This document shows, one piece after another, positions 50,836-62,139 of a stretch of 64,000 bases of DNA (positions are counted from its first letter, which is position 1; every line of letters starts with the position of its first letter). Made by a program: the position numbers and the translations under genes. Origin of the DNA: Olsenella uli (GTDB taxonomy: Bacteria > Actinomycetota > Coriobacteriia > Coriobacteriales > Atopobiaceae); NCBI RefSeq assembly GCF_901212655.1, contig NZ_CAAKON010000020.1, positions 123,722 to 187,721 on the forward strand, written 5' to 3'. The notes under the pieces were generated by a model that searched no databases, was not told where the DNA came from, and saw only the letters and a list, made by a program, of their open reading frames with translations.

Positions 50836-52188
50836 TTACTCGGCGTCCTTCTTGGCGCGACGCTCGGCAACCTCGTCGACCTCGGTGACCTTGACGTTCT
50901 CGACGAGCCACTCGACGGCCTTGGTGCGCTTGATAGTCTCGCGCACGGCAGGCATGCGACCGGCCTCGGTGAACTCCTTGATGGAGGCGTCGACGTCCTT
51001 GACGCCGGCCTTCTCGAACTCGGAGCGAACGTCGCCCTCGGTGGCCTCGAGCTCGAGGTGATTGGCGAGGGCGTCAAGCGCGAGGGACTGCTTGGCACGC
51101 TCGGCAGCCTGGGCGTTGAGGTCGGCCAGGAAGTCGTTGACCTGGATGTGGCGGGACTGCAGCCACTGGTCCAGCGTCAGGCCCTGGCGCTGAAGCTGGC
51201 CGAGGAAGTCCTGGGCAATCTCGTCGAAGACCTGCTTGGTGTAGTCCTCGGGAGCCTCCTCGAGCGTGAGGTGCTTGGTGACGGCCTCGATGACGCGAGT
51301 CTCCTTGAGGGAGGGCAACTGGGCCTTCTTGTCCTCGGCGACCTCGTCCTTGACGGCGTTCTTGAACTCATCGACGGTGTCGAAGCCGAAGGCCTTCTTG
51401 GCGAGCTCGTCATTGAGCTCGGGCACGACGTGCTGCTTGGCGCTCTTCAGCGTGACCTTGATCTTGACGTCCTTGTCCTCGGTCTTGTGGACCTCGCCGT
51501 CGGCGTGGGTGTGCTCCTCGCCCTCGACGTGCCAGGAGATCTCCTTGGTCTCGCCAACCTTCATGCCCTTGATGCCCTCGTCGAGCTCGGCCGGGGCAAC
51601 GCTGGAGCCAATCATGAACGGACGGTCGTTGCCGGCGAGGTTCTCGCCGTTCTCGACGTTCTCGACGTCAATCGTGAGCATGTCGTTAGCGGCGGCGGCG
51701 TAGTCCTCGCCGGCGTCCTCGAACTTGGCGTGGTAGTTAAGCAGCGCCTCAACCTGCTCGTCAACCTCGGCGTCGGTGACCTCCGCCGGCGGCATGTTGA
51801 TCTCGGGCGCGTCGTAGGAGTCGAGCTCCACGTCCGGGCGCAGGTTGATGGTGGCAACGAGCTCGTAGTCCTTGTGCTCCTCGGCGAGCTTGGGCTCCTC
51901 GCCAAAGGTGGGCTGACCCACGGGCACGACGTCGAGCTGGTCGAGCATCAGCGGCGTGGCGGCGTTGAGCAGGGCCTCGGAGGCGTCGGCGAGGACGGCG
52001 TTCTTGCCAACGAGGTTGTCGATCACCGGACGCGGGGCCTTGCCCTTGCGGAAGCCCTGGAAGCGATACTTGTTCGCGATGTCCTTGTAGGCCTTCTTGA
52101 TGGCCGCGTCGACATCGGCGGCGGAGATGGTGAGCTGGGCCTCGAGCTTGCTGTCCTTGGGCTCGGCGGCAGTGACGGTGATGTTCAA
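50836..52188 (-). CDS. tig: Trigger factor
   Basis: A 450-residue ribosome-associated chaperone. The N-terminal ribosome-binding region contains YRFQGFRKGKAPRPVID (the GFRxGxxP signature, about residue 43). A degenerate PPIase domain (around residues 160-240, with an added His/Glu-rich stretch GEEHTHADGEVHKTEDK) and the helical C-terminal arms follow. It ends with the basic VAERRAKKDAE. It starts the tig-clpP-clpX stretch, a common arrangement. Confidence 0.95.
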   Translation of the reverse strand: MNITVTAAEPKDSKLEAQLTISAADVDAAIKKAYKDIANKYRFQGFRKGKAPRPVIDNLVGKNAVLADASEALLNAATPLMLDQLDVVPVGQPTFGEEPKLAEEHKDYELVATINLRPDVELDSYDAPEINMPPAEVTDAEVDEQVEALLNYHAKFEDAGEDYAAAANDMLTIDVENVENGENLAGNDRPFMIGSSVAPAELDEGIKGMKVGETKEISWHVEGEEHTHADGEVHKTEDKDVKIKVTLKSAKQHVVPELNDELAKKAFGFDTVDEFKNAVKDEVAEDKKAQLPSLKETRVIEAVTKHLTLEEAPEDYTKQVFDEIAQDFLGQLQRQGLTLDQWLQSRHIQVNDFLADLNAQAAERAKQSLALDALANHLELEATEGDVRSEFEKAGVKDVDASIKEFTEAGRMPAVRETIKRTKAVEWLVENVKVTEVDEVAERRAKKDAE

Positions 52189-52370
52189 CGTTCCTCCTGA
52201 TGGGTCTTTCCTGCGTGCGGGCGGAGCCCGTGCGCTCTCGGCGGGCTGGCCTCACGGCTCGCCCGCATGCACAAAACAGGCCTATCTTAGCAGAGTGCGG
52301 CACTTGCGCCATGGTTGCCACATGACAACACAACTCCCCGCAAACTTAGGGTATTATGCTGAGGTCACGA

Positions 52371-52457
52371 GCGGGCGTGGCGGAAATGGTAGACGCGCTG
52401 GATTTAGGTTCCAGTGGGGGAAACTTCGTGCAGGTTCGATTCCTGTCGCCCGCACCA
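52371..52457 (+). tRNA. tRNA-Leu (anticodon TAG)
   Basis: Acceptor stem GCGGGCG/CGCCCGC, discriminator A and encoded CCA. The anticodon loop TTTAGGT gives TAG. The long variable arm (GTGGGGGAAACTTCGTGC) is typical of tRNA-Leu. A GGGTATTATGCT promoter-like -10 stands about 20 bp upstream. Confidence 0.97.
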
Positions 52458-52466
52458 CGAACAGGC

Positions 52467-52499
52467 GAGGCCGGAGCCCTTGTGGCCCCGGCCTCTTTT
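52467..52499 (+). terminator. Terminator of tRNA-Leu
   Basis: GAGGCCGG-A-GCC pairs with GGC-C-CCGGCCTC around CTTGT, followed by TTTTC. Confidence 0.88.
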
Positions 52500-52619
52500 C
52501 GTGCGCTGCCGCGGTGGTAGCGCACGGGACGTGCGTGCGCGGGACGGAGGCGATGGACGCCCGCCTCCCCCGCGCGCGGCACCCGCCGTGCGGGCGGGCG
52601 CCGCGTGCCGCAGTCGCGG

Positions 52620-55175
52620 TTACGCCGCCAGGCGGCTCGGGTCCACGTAGTCCTCCACCACGGAGTCCAACAGGCTGTCGGAGTCGTACACGCGGCCGTC
52701 CAGCTTCGGGTCCTTCTGGTCGAGCAGCAGGTACGTGCCGTTGGACTGGCTGTCGCCCCGGTCCGTGTCGTCCCAGGTCACGTCCACGACCTTCCAGGAG
52801 CCGTCGACGTTCACGAGGTTCCAGGCGTGGCCGTTGTTGTCGGAGCCCGGCTGCGGCGGCACGGTGCCCGTCACGTAGAGGCTCTTGATCCCCGCCTCGT
52901 CGGCGCAGGCCTTGAAGATCGCGGCATAGCCCGAGCACACCACGCGGTTGTCGTCGAGCAGCTCGTAGGCGGCGTAGCCGCGGTGCTTCCAGACGTCCAT
53001 CGGGTCGACGTCGGCCTTGTCGCCTTGGCCAGTGTTCAGGTAGTAGCTGTCCCAGTCGTAGGACAGGCGGTTCGAGAGGGCGGCGTCGAGCGCCTTGACT
53101 TTCTCCGCATCGGACATGCCGTCCTGCACGGCGTCGGCCACGATCTGCTTGATCACCTTGTAGGTCTCCTCGCGCTTCTTGTTGAGCGCGGGGATGTCGT
53201 TGTCCTCGCCCTCGGCGTTCAGGCCGTTGATGTAGAGCGCCACCGTGACCTTGTCGCCCTCGGTGCGCTCGTTCACCTTCATGCCGCCCGGCCACACCAT
53301 CGTCATCGGGTTCTGGGCGCAGGCCTCTCCCACGACGTCGTAGATGCTCGGCGCGCCGATTTCGTTGGCATACTTCGTGATGTCAAGGTACATGTTGCCG
53401 GCCATGATGTTGCTCGCGACGAACTTGACGTAGTCCGAGCTGCCGGAAACCGGGTAGGGCACGTCGGCCATGTCGGTCGCGGGCTTCTGGGCGTTCTGGA
53501 TGGACTCCCAGTCCACGTCGTCGGAGGAGCTCACGCGCTGCGGCGTGCCGACGGCGGGGTTGGCCTTGGCCATCGCCTGGAGCTGGTCGGTCGCCGCCCG
53601 GCTGATCTCGTCGGCGCCGCCCGGCCAGTTCGTGCCGTCGAGGACGAACGTGCCGGAGAGCAGGGTGTTTCTCACCGTGTAGGGAATCTCGAGGCGCGTG
53701 TAGGAGCGCTTGGTCCACGTCGACGGGTCGTTCTCGTCCGAGCCCTCGGTCATCGTGCCCTGCGTGCTCGTCATCTTGGAGACGTCGATGTCGTTGACGA
53801 TTGACGCCGCGGTGCCGTCGGCCATCGTCACGTAGGTGATGAGGCGATGTCCCAAACCGGCCTTGGGGTCGTCAGGGGTCTGCTGCACCCAGTCGCTGTT
53901 GACGTTGAAGGCCGTCTCCACGGGAATCTGCCCCAACACGTTGTTGATGCTCTGGAACTGGAATGGCGACTGCTGGTCGTCGGACTTGTCGCCCACCGCC
54001 ACGACGGTGATCGAGGTCGCCTTGACCTTGTCCTTCGTCGGGGCGTAGGTGACCTCGAGGCCCTGGGCGCCTTCCTTGGTCTGCTCACGGTTGTAGTAGA
54101 CCCGGTCCTCGTCGTCGCCAATCACGAGATCCTCGAACTGGGAGTTCTGGGTGTAGTTCGAGGCGCCCGCGTCGCCCCACTTCTCGGCGTCGTCGACCGC
54201 GCGCTGCTGCCTGCTCTCGGTCACCGGGTCGAAGTCGAGGGTGTTGATCGAGGTGTCGGAGGTCGTGGCGAGAAGCGACAGCGTGACCGACTCGGACGGG
54301 TCCTTGAGCGTCGGGTCGATGGTCTTCATGTAGACCTTGTACTCCTTGGCGCCGTCCACCTTGTCCCACGAGATGCCAAGGCCGCCGTCGTCCTGCACGG
54401 CAAACTGCACGTTCTGCGGGGCGGCAATCTGGTTGTCGGCGTCGGTGACGTCGTCCTTCACGGTGAAGTAGGTCACCTGGGGCTTGTCGAGGGGCTTGCC
54501 GTCAGAGCCGGTGTAGAGCACAAGGTAGTAGCCGCCGAAGCCGTACCAGCGGCCCCAGGCGCCCTTGAGCGTGTCGGCATGGAAGACGTCGTCGCCCTCG
54601 TAGTCGTAGCCCTTCGAGGTGTCCCAGCACACGACGTGGGCGGGCTCGACCTGGAGCCGGTTCGTCTCGCCGTCGTTGGTCTGCGAGACGTCGACGGGGA
54701 TCTCCTGGGTGAGCGCGCCGTCGACGAAGACGCGCGCCGCGCCGGTGGCGTCGGCGACCGAGTAGTCGCCGGTGGCCTCGTCGCCGATGTTCTCGAGGCC
54801 GAGGTCGACGCCGTCGTCGAGGTCGAAGTCGAACTCGTGGTCAGCCTCGAGATTGCGCTGCGGGGGCTGCAGGTCGTACTTGTCGGGGCTCAGGTTGTCG
54901 GAGTAGACGTCGGAGTTCATCGCCGCGACGTCTGCCGAGCCGTGCGGGGTGCGCAGGGGGCCGAAGGTGAACAGGCCCACGCCAACGAGGACGAGGACAA
55001 GCACCGCCGCGAGGGCGATGGGCAGGGTGCGACCGGGCTTCTTCTTGCGCGCGGGCTTGCCGGGCGCGGGCGGCTGCGGGGCCGCTCCCTGAGGGGGTAC
55101 GGGTGCCCCCGGCGGAGGCGCGGGCGCGCCCACCCCCTGAGGCGGAACCGGAGCCCCAGAACCATTGCCTGCCAT
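52620..55175 (-). CDS. Membrane-anchored extracellular protein with transglutaminase-like domain
   Basis: An 851-residue protein. Residues 1-45 are Pro/Gly/Ala-rich and then basic (ARKKKPGR), followed by one membrane segment (LPIALAAVLVLVLVGVGLFTFG). The extracellular part has a fibronectin-III-like stretch (ISWDKVDGAKEYKVYMK) and a large region of unknown fold. The C-terminal transglutaminase/cysteine-protease-like domain has Cys in RVVCSGYAAIF, His in NNGHAWNLV and Asp in VVDVTWDD. It may act on cell-wall or surface peptides. ATG 55175 is chosen because GAGGAG lies 6 nt upstream. Confidence 0.82.
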   Translation of the reverse strand: MAGNGSGAPVPPQGVGAPAPPPGAPVPPQGAAPQPPAPGKPARKKKPGRTLPIALAAVLVLVLVGVGLFTFGPLRTPHGSADVAAMNSDVYSDNLSPDKYDLQPPQRNLEADHEFDFDLDDGVDLGLENIGDEATGDYSVADATGAARVFVDGALTQEIPVDVSQTNDGETNRLQVEPAHVVCWDTSKGYDYEGDDVFHADTLKGAWGRWYGFGGYYLVLYTGSDGKPLDKPQVTYFTVKDDVTDADNQIAAPQNVQFAVQDDGGLGISWDKVDGAKEYKVYMKTIDPTLKDPSESVTLSLLATTSDTSINTLDFDPVTESRQQRAVDDAEKWGDAGASNYTQNSQFEDLVIGDDEDRVYYNREQTKEGAQGLEVTYAPTKDKVKATSITVVAVGDKSDDQQSPFQFQSINNVLGQIPVETAFNVNSDWVQQTPDDPKAGLGHRLITYVTMADGTAASIVNDIDVSKMTSTQGTMTEGSDENDPSTWTKRSYTRLEIPYTVRNTLLSGTFVLDGTNWPGGADEISRAATDQLQAMAKANPAVGTPQRVSSSDDVDWESIQNAQKPATDMADVPYPVSGSSDYVKFVASNIMAGNMYLDITKYANEIGAPSIYDVVGEACAQNPMTMVWPGGMKVNERTEGDKVTVALYINGLNAEGEDNDIPALNKKREETYKVIKQIVADAVQDGMSDAEKVKALDAALSNRLSYDWDSYYLNTGQGDKADVDPMDVWKHRGYAAYELLDDNRVVCSGYAAIFKACADEAGIKSLYVTGTVPPQPGSDNNGHAWNLVNVDGSWKVVDVTWDDTDRGDSQSNGTYLLLDQKDPKLDGRVYDSDSLLDSVVEDYVDPSRLAA

Positions 55176-55325
55176 ACGCGTCTCCTCACTCGTCATGGAC
55201 GTAGTCGCGACGCAGGCCGAAGGTGCAGCCGCACGACACGTCCGTTACCCCTCGTCAAACTGCCTTCCGGTCTGAAAGCAAGCTTGAGGGATAGCATACG
55301 CCTCCCCCACCCCGCCGACCGTCAC

Positions 55326-55395
55326 AAAAAGCCCCGGCGGCCACCGACCTTGCCACGATGCCTGGCACCGCGTCAAAGCCGATGAACGCCGGGGC
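55326..55395 (-). terminator. Terminator of gdhA (long loop)
   Basis: On the minus strand GCCCCGGC pairs with GCCGGGGC 49 nt later and is followed by TTTTTG. The enclosed segment can fold further (GATGCCTGGCAC region). Confidence 0.7.
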
Positions 55396-55423
55396 CTCCC
55401 GGACGGTCATATGCCCCGCAAGG

Positions 55424-57138
<1,715 letters not shown>

Positions 57139-57215
57139 CGGGGCGTGGCGCAGTTTGGTAGCGCATCTGCTTTGGGAGCAGAGGGTCGCTGGTTCGAATC
57201 CAGTCGCCCCGACCA
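57139..57215 (+). tRNA. tRNA-Pro (anticodon TGG)
   Basis: Acceptor stem CGGGGCG/CGCCCCG, discriminator A and encoded CCA. Anticodon loop TTTGGGA gives TGG. GGTTCGAATCC T-arm is canonical. Confidence 0.97.
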
Positions 57216-57219
57216 ACAT

Positions 57220-57293
<74 letters not shown>

Positions 57294-57305
57294 CTCGGGA
57301 GCGCA

Positions 57306-57341
57306 GCAGCCCAGGTCCGCTCGGTGGCCTGGGCTGCTTTT
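57306..57341 (+). terminator. Terminator of the tRNA-Pro/tRNA-Gly unit
   Basis: GCAGCCCAGG and CCTGGGCTGC form a perfect 10-bp stem with a 12-nt loop, followed by TTTTG. Confidence 0.92.
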
Positions 57342-57388
57342 GTATGGCTACAAACGCCGTGACCAGGCGACGGGCCAGGGAGGTTGCA

Positions 57389-58318
57389 TTGGGACTCAGG
57401 CTCGGCCGCACCCTCGTCATCGCAAACCCCGCAGCCCAGAGCGGCGCCGGTGCACAGGGCGCGGAGTTCGTTCGCCGCACGCTCGAGGCCTTTTCCTCCG
57501 CTACGGACGGATTCGACCTTAGGCTCACCACTGGGCCCGGCAACGCCACGCAGATGGCACGGGCGGCAACTGGCTTCGAGACGGTACTCGCGCTCGGCGG
57601 TGATGGCGTCATCCACGAGGTCGTCAATGGCCTCATGCACATCGACGCCTCGCGGAGGCCGAGACTCGGAATCATCCCCCTAGGCTCCGGAAACGACTAC
57701 GCTCGCACCCTCGGCATGGCAAAGAACGCCCCCGAGGTCGCCCTCGGACAGATTCTTCGCGGCGTCTGCCGTCGCGTGGACCTTGGGCTTGTGAACGGTA
57801 CCTACTTTGATGAGACGCTTTCGTTTGGCGTGGATGCGGCCATCGCGCTCGACACGATGAGGCGCCGCAAGGCCCACGGCGCGCACGGGACGCGCCTTTT
57901 CATGGGCTCGGGCCTCGACATCATTCGTCATCAGATTAGTTCGTGGCCATTCACGGCCGCCTTTGACGGAGAGCAGGTGACGGGGAGCTCAATCGTCTTT
58001 GCCGTGCAGGTGGGGCCCACTTACGGCGGCGGCTTCCGCATCTGCCCGGACGCGGACAGCACCGACGGCCTGCTTGACGTCTGTTACTCGCACGGCGACC
58101 CCAGCACTGCCACGGCCCTCGCAACCTTTGCACGCGCACGAATCGGGCTGCATACCCACTCGCCGTACCTGGGCTTCCTTAAAGCAAAGTCGATTTCGAT
58201 CGACTTCGAAGGCGAACCTCCCTGCCAGGCCGACGGCGAGCGGCTCGTGGGCGCCCACTTCAAGATCACCTGCGCTCACCGAGCTCTCGAGGTCATCACT
58301 CCCACCCGGCAGGGATAA
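57389..58318 (+). CDS. Diacylglycerol kinase / YegS-type lipid kinase family protein
   Basis: A 309-residue DAGK-catalytic-domain protein. The ATP-binding motif is VLALGGDGVIHEVVNGL (about residue 68) and the second motif IIPLGSGNDYARTL (about 97). Enzymes of this family phosphorylate diacylglycerol or related lipids. TTG 57389 is chosen because GGGAGG stands 5 nt upstream and the protein then begins near LVIANPAAQSG. An in-frame ATG at 57344 lies only 2 nt after the tRNA terminator T-tract and lacks a ribosome binding site. It converges on ptsI. Confidence 0.88.
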   Translation: MGLRLGRTLVIANPAAQSGAGAQGAEFVRRTLEAFSSATDGFDLRLTTGPGNATQMARAATGFETVLALGGDGVIHEVVNGLMHIDASRRPRLGIIPLGSGNDYARTLGMAKNAPEVALGQILRGVCRRVDLGLVNGTYFDETLSFGVDAAIALDTMRRRKAHGAHGTRLFMGSGLDIIRHQISSWPFTAAFDGEQVTGSSIVFAVQVGPTYGGGFRICPDADSTDGLLDVCYSHGDPSTATALATFARARIGLHTHSPYLGFLKAKSISIDFEGEPPCQADGERLVGAHFKITCAHRALEVITPTRQG

Positions 58319-58455
58319 TTCGCCGCCGGCGGCAGCTCCAAGGTCGGCTTCTCATGACGGGCAACCCTCATTTCAACCAGTCCGCCAACGGCCCATATGT
58401 ATTGCTGGGAAACAGCCACGAGTCCTTAGCCCCTTCCGAGCAAGAAAACGTCGAA

Positions 58456-58488
58456 CCCGGGGCTGGTTTCTCTGAAACCAGCCCCGGG
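58456..58488. terminator. Perfect 15-bp hairpin between convergent dgk-type gene and ptsI
   Basis: CCCGGGGCTGGTTTC pairs perfectly with GAAACCAGCCCCGGG around a TCT loop. It lies in the 233-bp gap between convergent genes. The minus-strand continuation (TTCGACGTTTTCTTG) is modestly U-rich, so it is probably the ptsI terminator and may serve both directions. Confidence 0.8.
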
Positions 58489-58551
58489 TCCTAAAACAGC
58501 CTCCGAAAAGCTCGCAATCGAGCTCCTCGGATACGTAGATTTAAGCCAAAC

Positions 58552-60258
58552 CTACTTCGCGGCGGCCTCGAGCGCGGCTCTGACCTCTTCCTTGGTCTTG
58601 AGCGCGAGGACCTTCTCGGCAAGCGCGTCTGCCTCGGCCTTGGTCCACTGGGAGATGATCTTGCGCGTGCGCAGGATGGACGGGGCGCTCACGGAGAACT
58701 CACCCAGGCCGAAGGAAATCAGCAGCGGAATAAGCAGCGGGTCAGCCGCAGCCTCGCCGCACATGCCCACCATGATGCCGGACTTGTTGCCCTCCTCGCA
58801 GATGCGCTTGATGGAGCGCAGGACGCTCGGCTGGTACACGGTGTAGAGGTAGCGCACGGCGTCGTTGCCGCGGTCGGCGCACATCGTGTAGCCAATGAGG
58901 TCATTCGTACCGATGGAGAAGAAGTCGCACTCGGAGGCAAGGATGTCGGCGATGAGCGACGCGGACGGCGTCTCCATCATGGTACCGACCTCGATGTCCT
59001 TGTTGTACTCGACGCCCTCGTTGTCCAGCTCGTGCTTGCAAGCCTCAACGAGCGCCTTGGCATCGCGAACCTCGTCGATGTCGGTCACGAGCGGCAGCAT
59101 GATCTTGATATCACCAAAGGCGCTGGCGCGAAGCAGGGCTCGAATCTGGACCTTGTACTGGTCCGGGTTGGCCAGGCAGTAGCGGATGGCGCGGTAGCCC
59201 ATGAAGGGGTTGTCGTCCTGCGTGAGGTGTAGGTACGGGATCTCCTTGTCGCCACCCACGTCGAGCGTACGGATGATGACCGGCTGGCCCTTCATGCGCA
59301 GGGCAACCTTCTGGTACGCGGCGAACTGCTCATCCTCGCTCGGGAGCTCCTTGGCATCCATGAACAGGAACTCGGAGCGGAACAGGCCCACGCCCTCGGC
59401 ATCGCGCTCGGCGGCGACGTTGGCGTCATCGGGGTTGCCGATGTTGGCCACGAGGAGCTTCTCGATGCCGTCGGCCGTCTTGGTGGGAACGCCGCGGTAC
59501 GCCTCGAGGGCGGCCTTCTCGGCAGCGGCCTTTTCGGCCAGTGTGCGGAACTCGGCGAGCTCGTCCTGCGTCGGCGAGACGTCAACCTCGCCCGTGGAGC
59601 CGTTCACGACCACGGTGTCGCCGTTCTTGATGAGCGTGCAGGCGTTCTCGAGCGAGAGCACCGCCGGCATCTCGAGGGCACGGCAGATGATGGCGGAGTG
59701 GGAGGTGCGACCGCCAACCTCGGTGACCACGGCAGCAACGTTCTCCTTGTCGATGGTCGCCGTCATGGACGGGGTAAGGTCGTGCACGACGACGATGGAG
59801 TCCTTCGGCAGGACGGAAAGGTCAACAAGCTCCTTGCCAAGCAGCTGGGCGAGGATGCCAGTGCGGATGTCCTGCACGTCGGCGCAGCGCTCGCGAATGA
59901 GCTGCTCGTCTGAGGCGTCGAACATCGCGTAGAACATGTCGCAAACCTCGTCGATGGCCTGCTCGGCACACTTGCCCTCGGTGATGCGGTTGTTAACCTC
60001 GTCGAGCATGAAGGGGTCGTTGGCCATGGTGATGTGACCCACCATGATCTCGGCCTCCTTCTCGCCCACCGTGACCTTCATGCGGTCGGCCTGGGCCTGC
60101 GTCTTGGCGCAGAAGGCATCGAGGGCCGCCTGGTAGCGAGCCTTCTCCTCCTCGTCGGTGTCCTGGTGCGTCGCGGGGACGTAAGAGAGGTCGGGCTCGA
60201 CGGCGACGCGAGCGACGCCGATACCGATGCCATCGGAAGCGTTTACACCCTTGTACAT
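58552..60258 (-). CDS. ptsI: PTS enzyme I (phosphoenolpyruvate-protein phosphotransferase)
   Basis: A 568-residue cytoplasmic enzyme that transfers phosphate from PEP to HPr. The phosphorylated histidine is in GGRTSHSAIICRALEMPAV (about residue 190). The PEP-binding C-terminal domain has GVGLFRSEFLFM, MLPLVTDIDEV, FFSIGTNDLIGY and the catalytic Cys in MVGMCGEAAADP. It follows ptsH, separated by a hairpin-terminator that may set the HPr:EI ratio. Confidence 0.97.
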   Translation of the reverse strand: MYKGVNASDGIGIGVARVAVEPDLSYVPATHQDTDEEEKARYQAALDAFCAKTQAQADRMKVTVGEKEAEIMVGHITMANDPFMLDEVNNRITEGKCAEQAIDEVCDMFYAMFDASDEQLIRERCADVQDIRTGILAQLLGKELVDLSVLPKDSIVVVHDLTPSMTATIDKENVAAVVTEVGGRTSHSAIICRALEMPAVLSLENACTLIKNGDTVVVNGSTGEVDVSPTQDELAEFRTLAEKAAAEKAALEAYRGVPTKTADGIEKLLVANIGNPDDANVAAERDAEGVGLFRSEFLFMDAKELPSEDEQFAAYQKVALRMKGQPVIIRTLDVGGDKEIPYLHLTQDDNPFMGYRAIRYCLANPDQYKVQIRALLRASAFGDIKIMLPLVTDIDEVRDAKALVEACKHELDNEGVEYNKDIEVGTMMETPSASLIADILASECDFFSIGTNDLIGYTMCADRGNDAVRYLYTVYQPSVLRSIKRICEEGNKSGIMVGMCGEAAADPLLIPLLISFGLGEFSVSAPSILRTRKIISQWTKAEADALAEKVLALKTKEEVRAALEAAAK

Positions 60259-60304
60259 GGAAACCCCCTGATTGAGTTAGTTATGGCGAACAAGCTGCCA
60301 TATA

Positions 60305-60338
60305 ACAAAAAAGGGGGCAGACGCCAGGCGTCGCCCCC
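60305..60338 (-). terminator. Terminator-like hairpin between ptsH and ptsI
   Basis: On the minus strand GGGGGC-GA-CGC pairs with GCG-TCT-GCCCCC and is followed by TTTTTTTG. As it lies inside the pts unit it probably acts as a partial terminator. Confidence 0.85.
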
Positions 60339-60388
60339 TCCATGCGCATGCATGAGCGCGCAAGGCCCCCGAGAGGCCAGGAGCGATG

Positions 60389-60652
60389 CTACTCGCCGAT
60401 ACCGCTCTTGATGAGCTCGACGGCAGCGGCGAGGGCGTCAGCCTCGTCGGCGCCGTCGCACTTGACCTCGACCTCAGTACCACAGGAGAGACCGGCGGCC
60501 ATGAGGGCCATCGGCGACTTGCCGTTGGTCTCCTTGCCGTTGGCGACGATCGTCACCGTGCTGGCGAACTTGCCCATGGCGGAGGCAAACGTGCCAGCCG
60601 GACGCATGTGGAGACCCTGCGGGTTGATGAGCGTAACCTTCTCGGAAACCAT
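60389..60652 (-). CDS. ptsH: Phosphocarrier protein HPr
   Basis: An 87-residue HPr. The active-site histidine is in GLHMRPAG (residue 15), and the regulatory serine region NGKSPMALMAAG has the serine phosphorylated by HPr kinase in Gram-positives. The ATG has AAGGAG at 6-nt spacing. It carries phosphate from EI to EIIA domains such as the one at 62140. Confidence 0.96.
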   Translation of the reverse strand: MVSEKVTLINPQGLHMRPAGTFASAMGKFASTVTIVANGKETNGKSPMALMAAGLSCGTEVEVKCDGADEADALAAAVELIKSGIGE

Positions 60653-60950
60653 GCTGAACTCCTTGTTCTCTTTGGCCCTATCAGGGCCCTTTCCCCGTGC
60701 AGGACGGCAGGTTGCGACTTTCATAACCCGCAGCCGGTCCTCCTGATGTAACCGAAGCGCAGTCTAGCAGACAATCCGTCCCTGAATCCCCACGCAATGG
60801 CAAATGCGGGCCAGCGTAGGGAGTGCGTCGGCAACCTGCCGGCGGTGCGAAGGCTCCTGCCGTTCACGGACGCCTTGAAACCGTTCGCACAAAACCGCAC
60901 CTACGCCATAAGAACGAACGAAGCGAGATGTGAAGACGGCACGAGAGACG

Positions 60951-61931
60951 CTAGGCCTTGGCCTTCTCGGACTTCTCTGCCTTAGCAGTCTCCAGCTCCC
61001 TCTGGCAAGCGTCGGCAGCCATGACCTTCTTTAGGGAGTCGTAGAACTTATCGATCGTAGAGCGGTGCGCGAGGCCCTTGCTCGCAGCCGTGGCAGAGCC
61101 GCAGGCGGAGGCGAAGTTGAGAGCGTCCTGATAGCCCATGCCAGCATCGAGACTCGCCAGGAAGCCCGCCACCATGGAGTCGCCGGCACCGGTGGCGTTC
61201 ACGAGACGGCACGGCGGGCACTTCGTGGTGTACTCGTTGCCGTCTGCGGCGATGAGGGCCGAACCGTAGCCGCCGCAAGAAACGACGACATTCTGGGCGC
61301 CGCGCTCGTGCAGCAGGCGCGCGTAGGGCAGGCACTCCTCCGGCGTCTCGGGATTCACGTCAAAGAGCTTTCCAAGCTCATGGTTGTTCGGCTTGATCAT
61401 GAACGGCTTGGCGGCGAGGGACTGAAGTAGCAGCGTGCCCGGGGCGTCGACCACGAAGCGGATGCCACGGCCAGCGAGGCGCGTCATGATGATGTCGTAC
61501 ATGTCATCCGGCAGGCACTTGGGAATGGAGCCCGTGAGGACGAGCGTGTCGCCCGCCTTGATGCGGTCAAGACGACCGAAGAGCTCGTCGACCTTCTCGT
61601 TGGGAATCTTGGGGCCCATGCCGTTGATGATGGTCATCACGATGCCGTTGAGCTTGACGTTGATGCGCGTGAAACCCTTGTCGAGACGAACAAAGTTGCA
61701 GGTGACGCCGGCCTGCTGAAGCGTATCGAGGATGTAGTCACCCGTGAAGCCCGCGATGATGCCCAGGCAGATGGTATCGACGTTGAGCTCGTTGAGGATA
61801 CTCGAGACGTTGATTCCGTTGCCACCACAGCGGACCTCCTCGCTCGACGAGCGGTTCGTGAAGCCCATGTCGAGGGTGAGGGGGTGCATGACGTAATCGA
61901 CTGCAGGGTTAAACGTGACGGTATAAATCAA
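60951..61931 (-). CDS. fruK: 1-phosphofructokinase-type PfkB-family kinase
   Basis: A 326-residue PfkB-family sugar kinase. The start IYTVTFNPAVDYV, GGNGINVSSILNEL and the ATP-site NATGAGDSMVAGFLA are characteristic of FruK, which makes fructose-1,6-bisphosphate from fructose-1-phosphate. The TTG start is chosen because AAAGGGG stands 8 nt upstream and gives the usual N-terminus; a GTG six codons earlier overlaps that site. It follows a fructose-type EIIA gene, but no EIIBC is in the window. A tagatose-6-phosphate kinase role is a less likely alternative. The 60653-60950 stretch before it on the map holds no gene. Confidence 0.88.
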   Translation of the reverse strand: MIYTVTFNPAVDYVMHPLTLDMGFTNRSSSEEVRCGGNGINVSSILNELNVDTICLGIIAGFTGDYILDTLQQAGVTCNFVRLDKGFTRINVKLNGIVMTIINGMGPKIPNEKVDELFGRLDRIKAGDTLVLTGSIPKCLPDDMYDIIMTRLAGRGIRFVVDAPGTLLLQSLAAKPFMIKPNNHELGKLFDVNPETPEECLPYARLLHERGAQNVVVSCGGYGSALIAADGNEYTTKCPPCRLVNATGAGDSMVAGFLASLDAGMGYQDALNFASACGSATAASKGLAHRSTIDKFYDSLKKVMAADACQRELETAKAEKSEKAKA

Positions 61932-62025
61932 CTGAAACGCCCCTTTCACGCGATTTGAACCAGGTTCCAGTATGACTCAGGACGCACCTTGAAATGTCGT
62001 AAATCGGTGCGCCAGGTAATGATTC

Positions 62026-62111
62026 TGTATGGCAATTTGGCCATCTACCTGCAAATGTATAGCTCCTGCCATACAACTTGGGCCCGACGGTGGCCAACCG
62101 TCGAGCCCACG
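62026..62111 (-). promoter_or_regulatory. Inverted repeats between EIIA and fruK
   Basis: TGTATGGCA (62026-62034) is inverted as TGCCATACA (62067-62075), and next to it GGGCCCGACGGT/ACCGTCGAGCCC (62081-62109) forms a 12-bp hairpin without U-tract. The pair may be an operator plus a processing or attenuation hairpin that uncouples EIIA and fruK expression. Confidence 0.5.
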
Positions 62112-62139
62112 TGTCAATGTCTCTATATATGCAAAACGC